Assembly (NCBI RefSeq): GCF_005484985.1 | Contig: NZ_CP027942.1 | Location: 558,001-622,000 of the forward strand | Direction: 5' to 3' | From: Agrococcus sp. SGAir0287 | GTDB taxonomy: Bacteria > Actinomycetota > Actinomycetes > Actinomycetales > Microbacteriaceae | Length of the DNA: 64,000 bases | Part shown: positions 51,871 to 61,638 of the stretch, piece after piece | Layout of the letters: every line of letters starts with the position of its first letter | Numbering within the stretch: the first letter of the stretch is position 1 | Notes under the pieces: generated by a model | Seen by the model: the letters and a program-made list of their open reading frames with translations, nothing else | Told to the model about the DNA's origin: nothing | The model's database searches: none | Translations under genes and position numbers: made by a program

Positions 51871-53064
51871 CTAGAGGGCGAAGAGGCGCTGCAGGCGCTG
51901 GATGCCCTCCAGCAGCGGCGCGTCGCCGAGCGCGTACGAGAAGCGCAGGTAGCCGGAGGGGCCGAACGCCTCGCCGGGCACCGCCGCGACCTCGGCCTGC
52001 TCGAGCATGAGGTCGGCGAGCTCGAGCGTGGTCGTCGGCGTCGTGCCGCCCCACTCGCGACCCAGCAGCCCGCGCACGTCGGCGTAGACGTAGAACGCGC
52101 CCTCGGGCGTCGGCACCGTGACGCCGTCGATCCTGGACAGCTCCGACACCGCCACGCGGCGACGGCGGTCGAACGCCTGCCGCATCTCCTCGACGGCGTC
52201 CTGCGGCCCGGTGAGCGCCTCGATCGCGGCCTTCTGCGCGACGTTGTTCACGTTCGACGTGAGGTGGGACTGCAGGTTGGCGGCGGCCGCGATCGCGTCC
52301 TTCGGGCCGACCATCCATCCCAGGCGCCAGCCGGTCATGGCATACGTCTTCGCGACGCCGTTCACGAGGATCGTCCGGTCGGCGAGCGCCGGCACGGCCT
52401 CGGTGATCGACACGGCCCGCACGCCGTCGTAGACGAGGTTCTGGTAGATCTCGTCGCTCACGACCCACAGGCCGTTGGCCTCGGCCCACTCGCCGATCGC
52501 GCGCACCTCGTCGGGCGAGTAGACGGCGCCGGTCGGGTTCGACGGGCTCACGAACAGCAGCGCCTTCGTCTGCGGCGTGCGCGCCGCCTCCAGCTGCTCG
52601 ACCGTGACCTTGTAGCCCTGCTCGGCGCCGGCGAAGACGTCGACCTGGCGTGCGCCCGTGAGGGCGATGGCCTCGGGGTAGGTCGTCCAGTAGGGCGCGG
52701 GCACGAGCACCTCGTCGCCCGGGTCGAGGATGACCTGGAACGCCTGGTAGACGGCCTGCTTGCCGCCGTTCGTCACGACCACCTGGCTCGCGTCCACCTG
52801 CGTGCCCGAGTCGCGCAGCGTCTTCGCCGCGATGGCCTCGCGCAGGTCCGGCAGGCCGACCGCGGGGGTGTAGCGGTGGCTCGCGGGGTCGACGACGGCG
52901 CGCTCGGCGGCGGCGACGACGTTCGCGGGCGTGGGGAAGTCGGGCTCGCCCGCGGCGTACGAGATGACGTCGCGGCCCTGCGCCTTGAGGGCCTTGGCCT
53001 TGGCGTCGACCTTGAGGGTCGCGGACTCGTTGATGGCGGCGATGCGCTGGGAGATGCGGCTCAC
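51871..53064 (-). CDS. PLP-dependent aspartate-type aminotransferase (class I)
   Basis: 397 residues from GTG 53064, eight bases after TAGCCT; a TTG at 53073 would add three residues. Class I fold: [50 protein letters not shown], and the PLP lysine in [20 protein letters not shown]. It belongs to the AspC/AAT-I gamma group, probably aspartate or aromatic transamination. Confidence 0.9.
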   Translation of the reverse strand: MSRISQRIAAINESATLKVDAKAKALKAQGRDVISYAAGEPDFPTPANVVAAAERAVVDPASHRYTPAVGLPDLREAIAAKTLRDSGTQVDASQVVVTNGGKQAVYQAFQVILDPGDEVLVPAPYWTTYPEAIALTGARQVDVFAGAEQGYKVTVEQLEAARTPQTKALLFVSPSNPTGAVYSPDEVRAIGEWAEANGLWVVSDEIYQNLVYDGVRAVSITEAVPALADRTILVNGVAKTYAMTGWRLGWMVGPKDAIAAAANLQSHLTSNVNNVAQKAAIEALTGPQDAVEEMRQAFDRRRRVAVSELSRIDGVTVPTPEGAFYVYADVRGLLGREWGGTTPTTTLELADLMLEQAEVAAVPGEAFGPSGYLRFSYALGDAPLLEGIQRLQRLFAL

Positions 53065-53165
53065 GACTCCCAAGGCTAGCGACGGGCGGATGCGCTCACG
53101 AGGGCCGCATCCGGGGAGCCGGCCCGCGCGCGCATCGGCGGCGCGCCGAGCGAGGCCGGATCAGG

Positions 53166-53195
53166 TGGACAGCGCCGCCGATCCCCCCGTATGCT
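53166..53195 (+). promoter_or_regulatory. Putative promoter of tRNA-Trp and perhaps secE-nusG
   Basis: TGGACA (53166-53171), 18 bases, TATGCT (53190-53195). Both hexamers are close to consensus. The tRNA begins about 100 bases downstream. A second TTGACA at 53212-53217 lacks a good -10. Confidence 0.45.
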
Positions 53196-53294
53196 GGATC
53201 TTCGGTGGTTGACATCCGCCATGATCTCGCGCGCCCTCGAGGCACGATCCAAGCCAGTCCGGGTCGGCGAAGCCATGGAGTCGATCACCCGCCG

Positions 53295-53367
53295 AGGGCG
53301 GTGGCGCAATTGGTAGCGCAGCGGTCTCCAAAACCGCAGGTTGCAGGTTCGAGTCCTGTCCGCCCTG
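53295..53367 (+). tRNA. tRNA-Trp (CCA)
   Basis: 73 bases. Acceptor AGGGCGG/CCGCCCT, anticodon CCA at 53338-53340, T-arm GCAGGTTCGAGTCCTGT, discriminator G at 53367. It is located immediately before secE, as in mycobacteria (trpT-secE-nusG). Confidence 0.95.
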
Positions 53368-53434
53368 CTCGGCCCGTCACTCGATGGGCATCGGCGCCCT
53401 CGAGGGGGCGTCGAGTGGAAGAAGAAGGGTCCCC

Positions 53435-53728
53435 GTGGCACAGAACGCGATCGACGAGCAGCGCCCGTCGACGAAGCGCCCTCGCCGAGCCAACCCCTTC
53501 GCAGCGATCGGCCGCTTCTTCGGCGGCATCGTCCTGTTCCTCAAGCAGGTGATGGACGAGCTGCGCAAGGTGGTGACGCCGACGTGGCGCGAGCTCCTCG
53601 GCTACACGCTCGTGGTGCTCGTGTTCGTCGTCATCATGATGGCGCTCGTCACGGGGCTCGACCAGGTCTTCGGCCGCCTCGTGCGGTGGGTCTTCGCCGG
53701 CGTCTCGCCGCTCGAGGTCCTGGACTGA
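53435..53728 (+). CDS. secE: Preprotein translocase subunit SecE
   Basis: 97 residues from GTG 53435 with GAAGAAGGG 5' of it. Single-helix Sec[21 protein letters not shown], the amphipathic conserved part, followed by the membrane helix [15 protein letters not shown]. It stabilises SecY in the secretion channel. 23 bases before nusG. Confidence 0.93.
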   Translation: MAQNAIDEQRPSTKRPRRANPFAAIGRFFGGIVLFLKQVMDELRKVVTPTWRELLGYTLVVLVFVVIMMALVTGLDQVFGRLVRWVFAGVSPLEVLD

Positions 53729-53751
53729 GGATCGACGGGGGAGAGACAGAC

Positions 53752-54444
53752 ATGAGCGACGCCAACGACATCGACCGCAACCTGCAGACCGCGCTCGACG
53801 ACATCGCGCCGACGGCGAAGGACGAGGCCGCCGAGCCCGCCGCCGACCCGTACGCGGAGTTCAAGCGGGACCTGCGCATGCGTCCCGGCAAGTGGTACGT
53901 CATCCACTCGTACGCCGGCTACGAGAAGAAGGTCAAGGCGAACATCGCCAGCCGCGCCGAGAACATGCAGGTCGACGGGATCTACGAGATCCAGGTGCCG
54001 ACCGAGGACGTGCTCGAGGTGAAGAACGGCGTGGGCAAGCGCGTCAACCGCGTCCGCGTGCCCGGCTACGTGCTCGTGCGCATGGACCTCGACGAGGACA
54101 CCTGGTCGGTCGTGCGCCACACGCCCGGCGTCACGGGCTTCGTGGGCAACGCCCACAACCCGGCGCCGCTGCGCTTCAACGAGGCGTTCACGATGCTGAA
54201 GCCCATCGCCGACGCCGAGCTCGCCGAGCAGCAGCAGGGCGCGCCGCAGCAGGAGCGCACCGTCGTGACCGACGTCGACTACGAGGTCGGCGAGACCATC
54301 ACGATCACCGAGGGCTCGTTCGCGGGCTTCCCCGGCACGATCTCCGAGATCCAGCCCGCCTCGGGCAAGCTCACCGTCCTCGTCAGCCTCTTCGAGCGCG
54401 AGACGCCGGTCGAGCTCGGCTTCGGGCAGGTCACCAAGCTCTAG
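53752..54444 (+). CDS. nusG: Transcription termination/antitermination factor NusG
   Basis: 230 residues with an acidic actinobacterial N-terminal extension of about 45. The NGN domain begins [29 protein letters not shown] and the KOW motif [20 protein letters not shown] follow. It binds RNA polymerase and couples it to the ribosome or Rho. GGGGGAGAG lies upstream of the ATG. Confidence 0.95.
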   Translation: MSDANDIDRNLQTALDDIAPTAKDEAAEPAADPYAEFKRDLRMRPGKWYVIHSYAGYEKKVKANIASRAENMQVDGIYEIQVPTEDVLEVKNGVGKRVNRVRVPGYVLVRMDLDEDTWSVVRHTPGVTGFVGNAHNPAPLRFNEAFTMLKPIADAELAEQQQGAPQQERTVVTDVDYEVGETITITEGSFAGFPGTISEIQPASGKLTVLVSLFERETPVELGFGQVTKL

Positions 54445-54498
54445 CCCCCGCCAGGGCTGGTGCCGGCCTCGGCCGGCGAGAAGACAGAAGGAAGAGAC

Positions 54499-54930
54499 AT
54501 GGCAAAGGCAAAGAAGGTCACGGGGCTCATCAAGCTCCAGATCCAGGCGGGTGCGGCCAACCCGGCGCCCCCCGTGGGTCCGGCGCTCGGTCAGCACGGC
54601 GTGAACATCATGGAGTTCTGCAAGGCGTACAACGCCGCGACGGAGTCGCAGCGCGGCAACGTCATCCCCGTCGAGATCACGGTGTACGAGGACCGCTCGT
54701 TCGACTTCGTGCTCAAGACGCCGCCGGCTGCGGAGCTCATCAAGAAGGCCGCCGGCATCAAGAAGGGCTCGGGCGTCCCGCACACCGAGAAGGTCGGCAA
54801 GATCACCGACGCGCAGGTCGCCGAGATCGCGCAGCAGAAGATGCCCGACCTCAACGCGAACGACATCGACGGCGCGAAGCTCATCATCGCGGGCACGGCT
54901 CGCTCGATGGGCATCACGGTCGAGGGCTGA
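54499..54930 (+). CDS. rplK: 50S ribosomal protein L11 (uL11)
   Basis: 143 residues. Start ATG 54499 with [30 protein letters not shown], then [15 protein letters not shown] and [12 protein letters not shown] at the end. It binds 23S rRNA at the GTPase centre. Followed by rplA after 82 bases, the usual order. Confidence 0.97.
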
Positions 54931-55012
54931 TCGCAGCATCATCCGGGGCATGAGCCCCACCAGTGGGAGCGCCGGCCAGGCGCGCACCGCGACTCTCTGA
55001 AGGAGAACGAAC

Positions 55013-55702
55013 ATGGCACAGAAGTCGAAGGCCTACCGCGCCGCGGCAGCGAAGATCGAGGCCGACCGCCTCTACACCCCGGAGGAGGCCGTCGCGATCG
55101 CTCGCGAGACCGGATCCTCGAAGACCGACTCGACCGTCGAGGTGGCGCTCAAGCTCGGCGTCGACCCGCGCAAGGCCGACCAGATGGTCCGTGGCACCGT
55201 GTCTCTTCCCCACGGCACCGGCAAGACCCAGCGCGTCATCGTCTTCGCCCAGGGCCCGGCCGCGCAGGCCGCGCTCGACGCGGGCGCCGACGAGGTCGGC
55301 TCGGACGAGCTCATCGAGAAGGTGGCTGCCGGCTACACGGCGTTCGACGCCGCCGTCGCGAGCCCCGAGCTCATGGGCAAGGTGGGTCGTCTCGGCAAGG
55401 TGCTCGGCCCCCGCGGCCTCATGCCCAACCCCCGCACCGGCACCGTGACGCCCGACGTCGCGAAGGCCGTGACGGACATCAAGGGCGGCCGCATCGAGTT
55501 CCGCGTCGACAAGCACGCGAACGTGCACTTCGTCGTCGGCAAGGCCTCGTTCACGCAGGAGCAGCTGAACGAGAACATCCGCGCCGCGCTCGACGAGATC
55601 GTGCGCCTCAAGCCGTCGTCGTCGAAGGGCCGCTACGTGCAGAAGGCGTCGGTCTCGACGACCTTCGGCCCGGGCATCCCCGTCGACGTCACGACCGTCT
55701 GA
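55013..55702 (+). CDS. rplA: 50S ribosomal protein L1 (uL1)
   Basis: 229 residues. [39 protein letters not shown] and [12 protein letters not shown] are the family marks. It forms the L1 stalk. AAGGAGAAC precedes the ATG. The ribosomal run stops here at a strong terminator; rplJ and rplL are not next. Confidence 0.97.
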   Translation: MAQKSKAYRAAAAKIEADRLYTPEEAVAIARETGSSKTDSTVEVALKLGVDPRKADQMVRGTVSLPHGTGKTQRVIVFAQGPAAQAALDAGADEVGSDELIEKVAAGYTAFDAAVASPELMGKVGRLGKVLGPRGLMPNPRTGTVTPDVAKAVTDIKGGRIEFRVDKHANVHFVVGKASFTQEQLNENIRAALDEIVRLKPSSSKGRYVQKASVSTTFGPGIPVDVTTV

Positions 55703-55717
55703 CGCATCCCGTGCGAC

Positions 55718-55751
55718 ACGAAGGGCCCCGCCGCGAGGCGGGGCCCTTCGT
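55718..55751. terminator. Strong stem-loop terminator after rplA
   Basis: ACGAAGGGCCCCGCC, loop GCGA, GGCGGGGCCCTTCGT: fifteen exact pairs. Located 15 bases after the rplA stop, it also faces the 3' end of the opposing response regulator gene and may serve both. Confidence 0.85.
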
Positions 55752-55769
55752 CGTGCCGGGAAGCCTCGG

Positions 55770-56417
55770 CTACGGCACGAGGCGGTGCTCGTAGGCGAAG
55801 GCGATGAGCTGGATGCGCGACGCGAGCCCCAGCTTCGACAGGATCGCGCGCATGTGCGTCTTGACCGTCGTCTCGGCGACGAAGAGCTCCGCGCCGATCT
55901 CCGCGTTCGACCGGCCGCGGGCCGCGAGCGCGAACAGCTCCCGCTCCCGGTCCGTGAGGCCCGCGAGCACGGAGCGATCCGGCTGCGGCCGTACGATCGC
56001 GGCGGCGCGCAGCAGGTCGAACGTCTCGGCGGGGGCGATGACCTGCTGCCCGTCGACGACGGCGCGGATCGCCTGCGCGAGGAACTCGGGCCGCGCATCC
56101 TTGAGCAGGAACCCGCTCGCGCCCGCACGGATCGCGTCGAGCACGGCGCGGTCGTGCCGCACCGTCGTGAGCACGACGACGTGCGGCGGAGGGGCGGGAT
56201 GCTCGGCTCGGATCGCGCGGGTCGCGGCGATGCCGTCGACGCCGGGCATGCGGATGTCCATGAGCACGACGTCGGGCCCCGTCGCCCGGCACGCCTCGAT
56301 CGCCTCCGCCCCGTCGGCCGCGGTGCCGACGACCTCGAAGCCGTCCTGCGCCTCGAGGATCATGCGCATCCCGTCGACGAACAGCGCCTGGTCGTCGACG
56401 ACGAGGATGCGGATCAC
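55770..56417 (-). CDS. NarL/LuxR-family response regulator
   Basis: 215 residues from GTG 56417. Receiver: ILVVDDQALFVDGMR, phospho-acceptor D in DVVLMDIRMPGVDG, lysine in GFLLKDARPE. LuxR helix-turn-helix: LTDRERELFALAARGRSNAE, then ETTVKTHMRAILSKLG. It is encoded just after, and overlapping, its histidine kinase (GTGA). Confidence 0.93.
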   Translation of the reverse strand: MIRILVVDDQALFVDGMRMILEAQDGFEVVGTAADGAEAIEACRATGPDVVLMDIRMPGVDGIAATRAIRAEHPAPPPHVVVLTTVRHDRAVLDAIRAGASGFLLKDARPEFLAQAIRAVVDGQQVIAPAETFDLLRAAAIVRPQPDRSVLAGLTDRERELFALAARGRSNAEIGAELFVAETTVKTHMRAILSKLGLASRIQLIAFAYEHRLVP

Positions 56418-57835
56418 GCGCGACCGTCGGCGCGCGGCGCGGGCGGGGCGTCGTCCGCGATGCCGCCGGGCTCGCCGAGCCGCACGGGCCGCGCGTTCGC
56501 CTCCGCCCATGTCGCAGCAGGCGTCGGCATCGTCGGCGGCGCGGGCATCGGCCCGGTCGGCGCGGCATCCCACCACGGCGTCTGCGGCGACCCCGCCGGG
56601 TTCGGGATCGTGGCGGCAGGCTGGACCGTCTGCACGGGCACGGTCGGCAGCTGGTCCTCGCCCAGGATCGTCGAGGGCATCGGCGTCGGCTCGTAGGGCA
56701 GATAGGCCGTGACGACGAAGCGCTCGCCCTCGGCGTCCACGTCGACCCAGCCGCCGACCTGCTTCGCGCGCTCGTGCATGCCTGCGATGCCGCGGCCGAT
56801 CGGGCCGAGCGCCTCGCGGTCGCGGATTGGGGAGGAGACCGCGAGCGAGAGGCCCGGGCCCGTCCACGACAGGGTCACGACGACGTCGACGTCGGGGCCG
56901 CCGTGCCGCAGCGCGTTCGTCAGCGCCTCCTGCACGATGCGGTACGCGGCGATGCCGCCGACGCGCGGCAGCGAGCCGTGCCTGCCCGCGTCATGGAACG
57001 TGACGGTCGGCCCGGCGGAGCGGGTCTGGTCGATGAGGGCTGGGATGTCCTCGATCGTCGGCTGCGGACGTCGCGCGTCGTCGTCGACGCGCTCCAGCAG
57101 CTGCCGCACCTCGACGAGGGCGAGACGCGCCGTGTCGGAGATCGTCGTGAGCACGGGGTCGATGCGCTCGGGATGCTCGCGGTGCGTGAGTCGCAGCCCC
57201 TCCGCCTGCGCCGCGAGCACCGCGAGCGAGTGGGCCATGACGTCATGGAAGTCGTGCGTGAGGTCGGCGCGCAGCCGCTCGTCGCGCAGCTCCGACTCGA
57301 CGACGACCGTGCGGGCCTGGACGGTGCTCTTGTCCCGCTCGGCGCGCAGGGCGGCGAGGAAGGCGCGGATGCCGAACGGGATGGCCCACAGCAGCGCGCC
57401 GAGCAGGAGGTAGCCGAGGGCCGAGCCGATGATGACGCCACCGCCCTGGCCGTAGGAGTACGCGGCGACCTCGATCGCGGCGCGAGCGACGCCGGTGACG
57501 GCGGACATCGCGACGATCGCGCCGCCTGCGTACAGCCGCCAGATCATCGGCTCGATGTCGTACACCGCGATCGCGGCAGCGAGTCCCGCTGCGAGCAACG
57601 GCCCCACGAACGCTCCGGTCCATGGGGGCGCCGAGACGGCGGCGAGCGGTGCGGCGACGAGCGCGACGCCGAGCGCGGCGTGCGGCCAGCGCCGCGCGAC
57701 CGCGAGAGCGCCGCACGCGAGCAGCGTCGCCGGGATGAGGGAGAAGTACGTGAGCGCCGTCGAGAGGAAGACGATCGCCGCGACCGGGGCGGTCCACCAG
57801 CGGGCGGCGACGGCGGTGAGGCGAGTGAGCGTCAT
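56414..57835 (-). CDS. Sensor histidine kinase (HisKA_3 type) with proline-rich C-terminal extension
   Basis: 473 residues from ATG 57835. Five or six membrane helices lie in residues 10-160. The dimerisation and phospho-site is LTHDFHDVMAHSLAVLAAQA. ATPase motifs are IVQEALTNALRHG (N box) and GRGIAGMHERAKQVGG. After the ATPase domain ends (FVVTAYLPYE) comes a tail of about 95 residues rich in P, A and T. The first H is in H-D-F-H-D rather than the usual E-R-x-R-I-A-R-E-L-H-D. It partners the overlapping response regulator gene. Confidence 0.88.
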   Translation of the reverse strand: MTLTRLTAVAARWWTAPVAAIVFLSTALTYFSLIPATLLACGALAVARRWPHAALGVALVAAPLAAVSAPPWTGAFVGPLLAAGLAAAIAVYDIEPMIWRLYAGGAIVAMSAVTGVARAAIEVAAYSYGQGGGVIIGSALGYLLLGALLWAIPFGIRAFLAALRAERDKSTVQARTVVVESELRDERLRADLTHDFHDVMAHSLAVLAAQAEGLRLTHREHPERIDPVLTTISDTARLALVEVRQLLERVDDDARRPQPTIEDIPALIDQTRSAGPTVTFHDAGRHGSLPRVGGIAAYRIVQEALTNALRHGGPDVDVVVTLSWTGPGLSLAVSSPIRDREALGPIGRGIAGMHERAKQVGGWVDVDAEGERFVVTAYLPYEPTPMPSTILGEDQLPTVPVQTVQPAATIPNPAGSPQTPWWDAAPTGPMPAPPTMPTPAATWAEANARPVRLGEPGGIADDAPPAPRADGRA

Positions 57836-57940
57836 GCTCGTCACGCTAGCCCCGCATCCGCCGCGGTCCCCGGGATCGCGCGCGCATCTCATCCCTGGGG
57901 ATGAGCGGATCGTCCCCGCGGGCGTCGGGTTCGACTCGAT

Positions 57941-58527
57941 CAGCTGGTCGAGGAGGCCGCGGCCGCAGGCTGCGGCCGTCGCGAGACCTCGGGGGACGAC
58001 TGCCGCACTCCCGGCCCTTGAGATGCGAGCGCAGCGAGCCTCGAAAGGGTCCCTCGCATCGTCTGGTGCCTCCGTCAGCTGGTCGAGGAGGCCGCAGCCG
58101 CAGGCTGCAGCCGTCACGAGACCACGCGAGGTGCCCGCCCGGCGCGACCAGGAGCATGGCTGGGTGGGCGCGGCACTCGCGTGGTCTCGTGACGCGTGCT
58201 CGCCTGGCGGCTCGCGCGCTCCTCGACCGGCTGCGTGGGGGTGGTCACTGCACCGGCCCTTGAGGTGCGAGCGCAGCGAGCCTCGAAAGGGTCACGCGCA
58301 TCGTCTGGTGCCACCGTCAGCTGGTCGAGGAGGCCGCAGCCGAAGGCTGCAGCGGTCACGAGACCACGCGAGGTGCCCGCCCGGCGCGACCAGGTGCGTG
58401 GTCGGGCAGGAGCCGCGGTCGCGTGGTCTCGTGACGCGTGCTCGCCTGGCGGCTCGCGCGCTCCTCGACCGGCTGACAGTGGCGACTGCCGCACGTCCGG
58501 CCCTCGAGGTGCGAGCGCAGCGAGCGC
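57941..58527. repeat. Mixed A/B palindromic repeat array including a 242-base tandem duplication
   Basis: Family A (CAGCTGGTCGAGGAGG start) occurs at 57941, 58076 and 58318; inverted A (GTGGTCTCGTGACGCGTGCT start) at 58181 and 58423; family B (CCGGCCCTTGAGRTGCGAGC start) at 58011 and 58253, and a partial one at 58497. Matching members are offset by exactly 242 bases, so 58011-58252 was duplicated as 58253-58494. The array fills most of the 698-base gap between the kinase gene and an oxidoreductase gene. Nothing else is recognised there. Confidence 0.85.
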
Positions 58528-58533
58528 GGGACC

Positions 58534-59499
58534 TCAGCGGATCGCGAGCACGACCTTGCCGCGTGCGCGCCCGGACTCGACGCGCTCGAAGGCCGCCACG
58601 GCGTCCTCCATGGGATGGATCGCATCGATGCGCACGCGCACGTCGCCGGCCTCGATGAGCCGCCCGACGATGCCGAGGTTCGCGCCGTCGGGCTCGACCC
58701 GCACGCCCGTCGAGCGCAGCCCTGCAGCGGCGCACGCCTCGGGATAGCCGGGCCAGGAGCCGGTCGGCACGTTGACGTAGAGGCCGCCCGCGCGCAGCAC
58801 GTCGAGCGAGCGCGAGCCCGTGTCGTCGTGCACGTCGCCGACGAGGTCGATGACGACGTCGACCTTCGCGACGACCTCCTCGAACCGCTGCCGCTCGTGG
58901 TCGACGACCTCGTCGGCGCCGAGGTCGCGCAGGAAGTCGAGGTTCGCCTCGGACGCGGTCGCGATCACGCGCGCTCCGAAGTAGCGGGCGAGCTGCACGG
59001 CGAAGTGGCCGACGCCTCCGGCGCCCGCATGCACGAGGATGCGCTGGCCCGAGTGGGCGCGAGCGATGCGCACGACCGCATCCCACGCCGTGAGCGCGGC
59101 GAGCGGCACCGCGGCGGCCTCCGCCCACGTGAGCGATGCGGGCTTCCGCGCGAGGCTGATGGACGACGCCGCGACGCGCTCGGCGAAGGAACCCCAGCCG
59201 CGGGCCGGGTTCGCCATGCCGAACACGGCGTCGCCGGGCTGCAGCTCGTGCATCTCGTACGCCGCCTCGGCGACGGTGCCGGCGAGGTCGAAGCCGCCCA
59301 CCCACGGGAAGCGCTGGATCCCGGCCGCCGCTCCGCGACCCGCTCGCGTCTTCACGTCGATGGGATTGATGCCGGCGGCGTGCACGTCGACGAGCACCTC
59401 GGACATGAGCCGCACGGGCGCGGCGACCTCGCCGACGCGGGCGATGCTCGCGGGGCCGTGCTCGTCGACGAGCACGGCGCGCATGGTCTCGGACTGCAT
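58534..59499 (-). CDS. Zinc-type/quinone oxidoreductase (NADP-dependent MDR family)
   Basis: 321 residues. GroES-like part: VLVDVHAAGINPIDVKTRAG, then the Rossmann motif ILVHAGAGGVGHFAVQLARY. YFGARVIATASEANLDFLRD follows, and FERVESGRARGKVVLAI closes it. No catalytic zinc cysteines. The quinone reductase subgroup uses NADPH; the substrate is unknown. TAGGTT lies six bases before the ATG. Divergent from the next gene. Confidence 0.87.
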   Translation of the reverse strand: MQSETMRAVLVDEHGPASIARVGEVAAPVRLMSEVLVDVHAAGINPIDVKTRAGRGAAAGIQRFPWVGGFDLAGTVAEAAYEMHELQPGDAVFGMANPARGWGSFAERVAASSISLARKPASLTWAEAAAVPLAALTAWDAVVRIARAHSGQRILVHAGAGGVGHFAVQLARYFGARVIATASEANLDFLRDLGADEVVDHERQRFEEVVAKVDVVIDLVGDVHDDTGSRSLDVLRAGGLYVNVPTGSWPGYPEACAAAGLRSTGVRVEPDGANLGIVGRLIEAGDVRVRIDAIHPMEDAVAAFERVESGRARGKVVLAIR

Positions 59500-59566
59500 G
59501 TCGCGAACCTATCCGCGGGATATGACGCCGAGGTTTCGATCGTGCGGCGATCGCTAGCCTGGCTGC

Positions 59567-60253
59567 ATGCAGCACGTGCGGGCCTCGACGGCCGATCGAG
59601 TCGTCGGCGCCCTCGCCGTCGTCGCGCTGGTCGCCGGCGCCGTCGTCATCGGCATCCAGCGCGCCCGCACCGAGCAGTTCATGTACATCTCCGAGCTCGG
59701 CGCCGTGGGCCTGCGCACCGAGGAGTGGTTCCGTTGGGGCTTCGTCCTCGTGATCGTCGGGATCGCGCTCGTCGGCTGGATCGTGCGCGACGTGCGCTCG
59801 CGGGGCCGGGTGCTCGACCGTTGGCGCCCGAGCCTCTCGCTCGTCGTCTCGGCGGCCTGGTTCCTCGTGGCGTCGCAGGTGAACTGCACCGACGGCTGCC
59901 CGGCGCCGACGATGCCGAACGCGACGCCGCGCGACGCCGTCCACATCTCCGCCGCCGTGCTGGGCTTCGCCGCCGGTGCATGGGCCATGCTGCAGCTCGC
60001 GACCGCGACCGACCGATGGATGCGGCGGCTGTCCGCGGTGGGCGGCGTCCTCGTCGCCTCCATCGCGGCGACGGGTGGCCTCATCTCGCTCGCACGAGCG
60101 AACACCGACGTCGGCTCCACGCTCGAGTACGTGGCCGCGGCCATCGGCGTCGCATGGCTGGTGACGCTCACGATCGTGCACCTCGTGCAGAGGCCCAGCG
60201 AGGAGCCGGTCGACGACGCGGAGCACCCGCGCGACCGCGTCGAGGCGACCTGA
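59567..60253 (+). CDS. DUF998 family membrane protein
   Basis: 228 residues with six helices. ISELGAVGLRTEEWFRWGFV and the helix SLVVSAAWFLVASQV, then CTDGCPAPTMPNATPRDAVH, match the DUF998 layout (a D-x-x-H before helix four). Two cysteines in CTDGC face outside. TAGCCT lies six bases before the ATG. The function of the family is unknown. Confidence 0.72.
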   Translation: MQHVRASTADRVVGALAVVALVAGAVVIGIQRARTEQFMYISELGAVGLRTEEWFRWGFVLVIVGIALVGWIVRDVRSRGRVLDRWRPSLSLVVSAAWFLVASQVNCTDGCPAPTMPNATPRDAVHISAAVLGFAAGAWAMLQLATATDRWMRRLSAVGGVLVASIAATGGLISLARANTDVGSTLEYVAAAIGVAWLVTLTIVHLVQRPSEEPVDDAEHPRDRVEAT

Positions 60254-60268
60254 CGCGACGCCGTCGCC

Positions 60269-61009
60269 TCAGAGCCCGGTGAGGAACGACCCGAGCTGCT
60301 CGCGGTACCAGGCCATGACGGCTGCCGCGCCGTCGTCGCGCGCGGGCGACACGAGCATGCGGCAGCCGAGCCCCGCGGCCCACTCCTCGGCGACGTGGAG
60401 CGGATGCACGGGGTCGCGAGGGCTCGCGAGCACGACGGACGCCGCGCCCAGCGCGCCGAGCTCCCCGGGCCGGTAGGCGCGATTCCGCGGGATCTCGAGC
60501 AGCCGCACGCGGCGCTCCCACGCGAGCTGCTGCGTCACCTGCGACTCGAGCGCCGTCGCGCCGACGGGGGAGATGCTGCGGACGGCGTCGTAGGGGCCGG
60601 ATGCACGGAGCGCGGCGAGCGCGCCCTTCGCGCCGTGCCGTTCGAGCAGCTCGGCGATGACGGGGAAGACGGCGAGGTTCGCAGGCAGCGACTCAAGCGT
60701 GAACGACGGTCGCAGCGCCGCGAGCCGGTCGATGCGGAAGCGCCCCGAGAGCGCGACGCGCAGTCCGATCGCCGCACCCATGGAGACGCCCACGATGGTG
60801 ACGGGGGAGCCGTCGTGCTCCGCGGCGAGCGCATCCGCGCACTCGGCGGCGAGCGCCTCGAGGGCGAAGTCGTCGCCTGCGCCCAGCAGCGGGCTCGCCC
60901 CGTGCGCGCGCACGTCGGGCGCGACGACGCGACTGCGCAGGTCCTTCGGCAGATACGAGAGGATGCTGGCGCTCGAGCCGCCGAGGCCGTGCAGGGCGAG
61001 GATCGTCAT
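60269..61009 (-). CDS. Alpha/beta hydrolase
   Basis: 246 residues. Short alpha/beta hydrolase: the first strand ILALHGLGGSSASILSYL with the oxyanion H-G, the nucleophile elbow G-V-S-M-G-A, the acid in ASPRDPVHPLH, and the probable catalytic His in the SPARDDGAAA region is missing, so activity is uncertain. Eleven bases after the next minus-strand gene, it may be cotranscribed. Substrate unknown. Confidence 0.8.
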   Translation of the reverse strand: MTILALHGLGGSSASILSYLPKDLRSRVVAPDVRAHGASPLLGAGDDFALEALAAECADALAAEHDGSPVTIVGVSMGAAIGLRVALSGRFRIDRLAALRPSFTLESLPANLAVFPVIAELLERHGAKGALAALRASGPYDAVRSISPVGATALESQVTQQLAWERRVRLLEIPRNRAYRPGELGALGAASVVLASPRDPVHPLHVAEEWAAGLGCRMLVSPARDDGAAAVMAWYREQLGSFLTGL

Positions 61010-61020
61010 CGACGGTGTGC

Positions 61021-61638
61021 TCAGGCGGCGAGCAGTTCGAAGAGCCGATCCGCGGTGCGCACGAGCCGCGCGATCTCGGCGTCGTCGCGCTCGACCCACT
61101 GGTAGCGCGGCGGCCCGACGGGCACGTACTCGTCGTGCTGCTCCCACACGAAGAGCGTGCGCTCGGCGCCGAGCACGTGCTGCTGCCACCAGATCTGCCG
61201 CAGGTAGGGCTTGGGGATGCGCGTGAGGTCCTTCGCCGACGTCTTGATCTCGGCGAGCACGAGCCCGTCGTCGGCGACGCCGTCGGGCGTCGCGAGATGC
61301 CGGCGGTCGTCGACGGCGTGGAAGAGCGCGTTCGACGGCGCGATCGAGAAGTGGTCGGCCACCCACCGTGCGATGTGGGGCTCGCGGTCGCGCCCGTGCT
61401 GCGTCGCCGCGTTCCCCGAGAACCACGGGCCCCGCCCCTGCTTCTCGAGCACTACGGCCGCGATGGATCGCTCGGAGGTCATGCGGGCGACGTCGGTGGC
61501 GGTGACGCCCCTGGCGCGCGCCCGCAGCCAGGCGATCCGATCGCTCGAGCGGCACAGGATGCGGTCGAGGTGGGAGGGAGGCGGCGCCGCGACGACCTCG
61601 TCGAAGAGGTCGAGCACGGGGTGGTCCATGGAGTCCAT
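61021..61638 (-). CDS. YqaJ-type nuclease domain protein
   Basis: 205 residues from ATG 61638 (61629 also possible). It has a PD-(D/E)xK fold: GNAATQHGRDREPHIARWVA (helix one with E), HLATPDGVADDGLVLAEIKT (the D-x-x...E-x-K motif) and YLRQIWWQQHVLGAERTLFV. It is the exonuclease type used with phage recombinases, but no phage gene or RecT is nearby. Divergent from the response regulator. Confidence 0.8.
   Translation of the reverse strand: MDSMDHPVLDLFDEVVAAPPPSHLDRILCRSSDRIAWLRARARGVTATDVARMTSERSIAAVVLEKQGRGPWFSGNAATQHGRDREPHIARWVADHFSIAPSNALFHAVDDRRHLATPDGVADDGLVLAEIKTSAKDLTRIPKPYLRQIWWQQHVLGAERTLFVWEQHDEYVPVGPPRYQWVERDDAEIARLVRTADRLFELLAA

Noticed and set aside
58011..58494. A CRISPR array or tandem-repeat coding region
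   Set aside because: The repeated unit is 242 bases and contains inverted palindromes; there are no 28-37 base repeats with unique spacers and no cas genes.
61021..61638. A prophage signalled by the YqaJ nuclease
   Set aside because: No integrase, capsid, terminase or lysis gene and no attachment repeat is seen in the neighbourhood.
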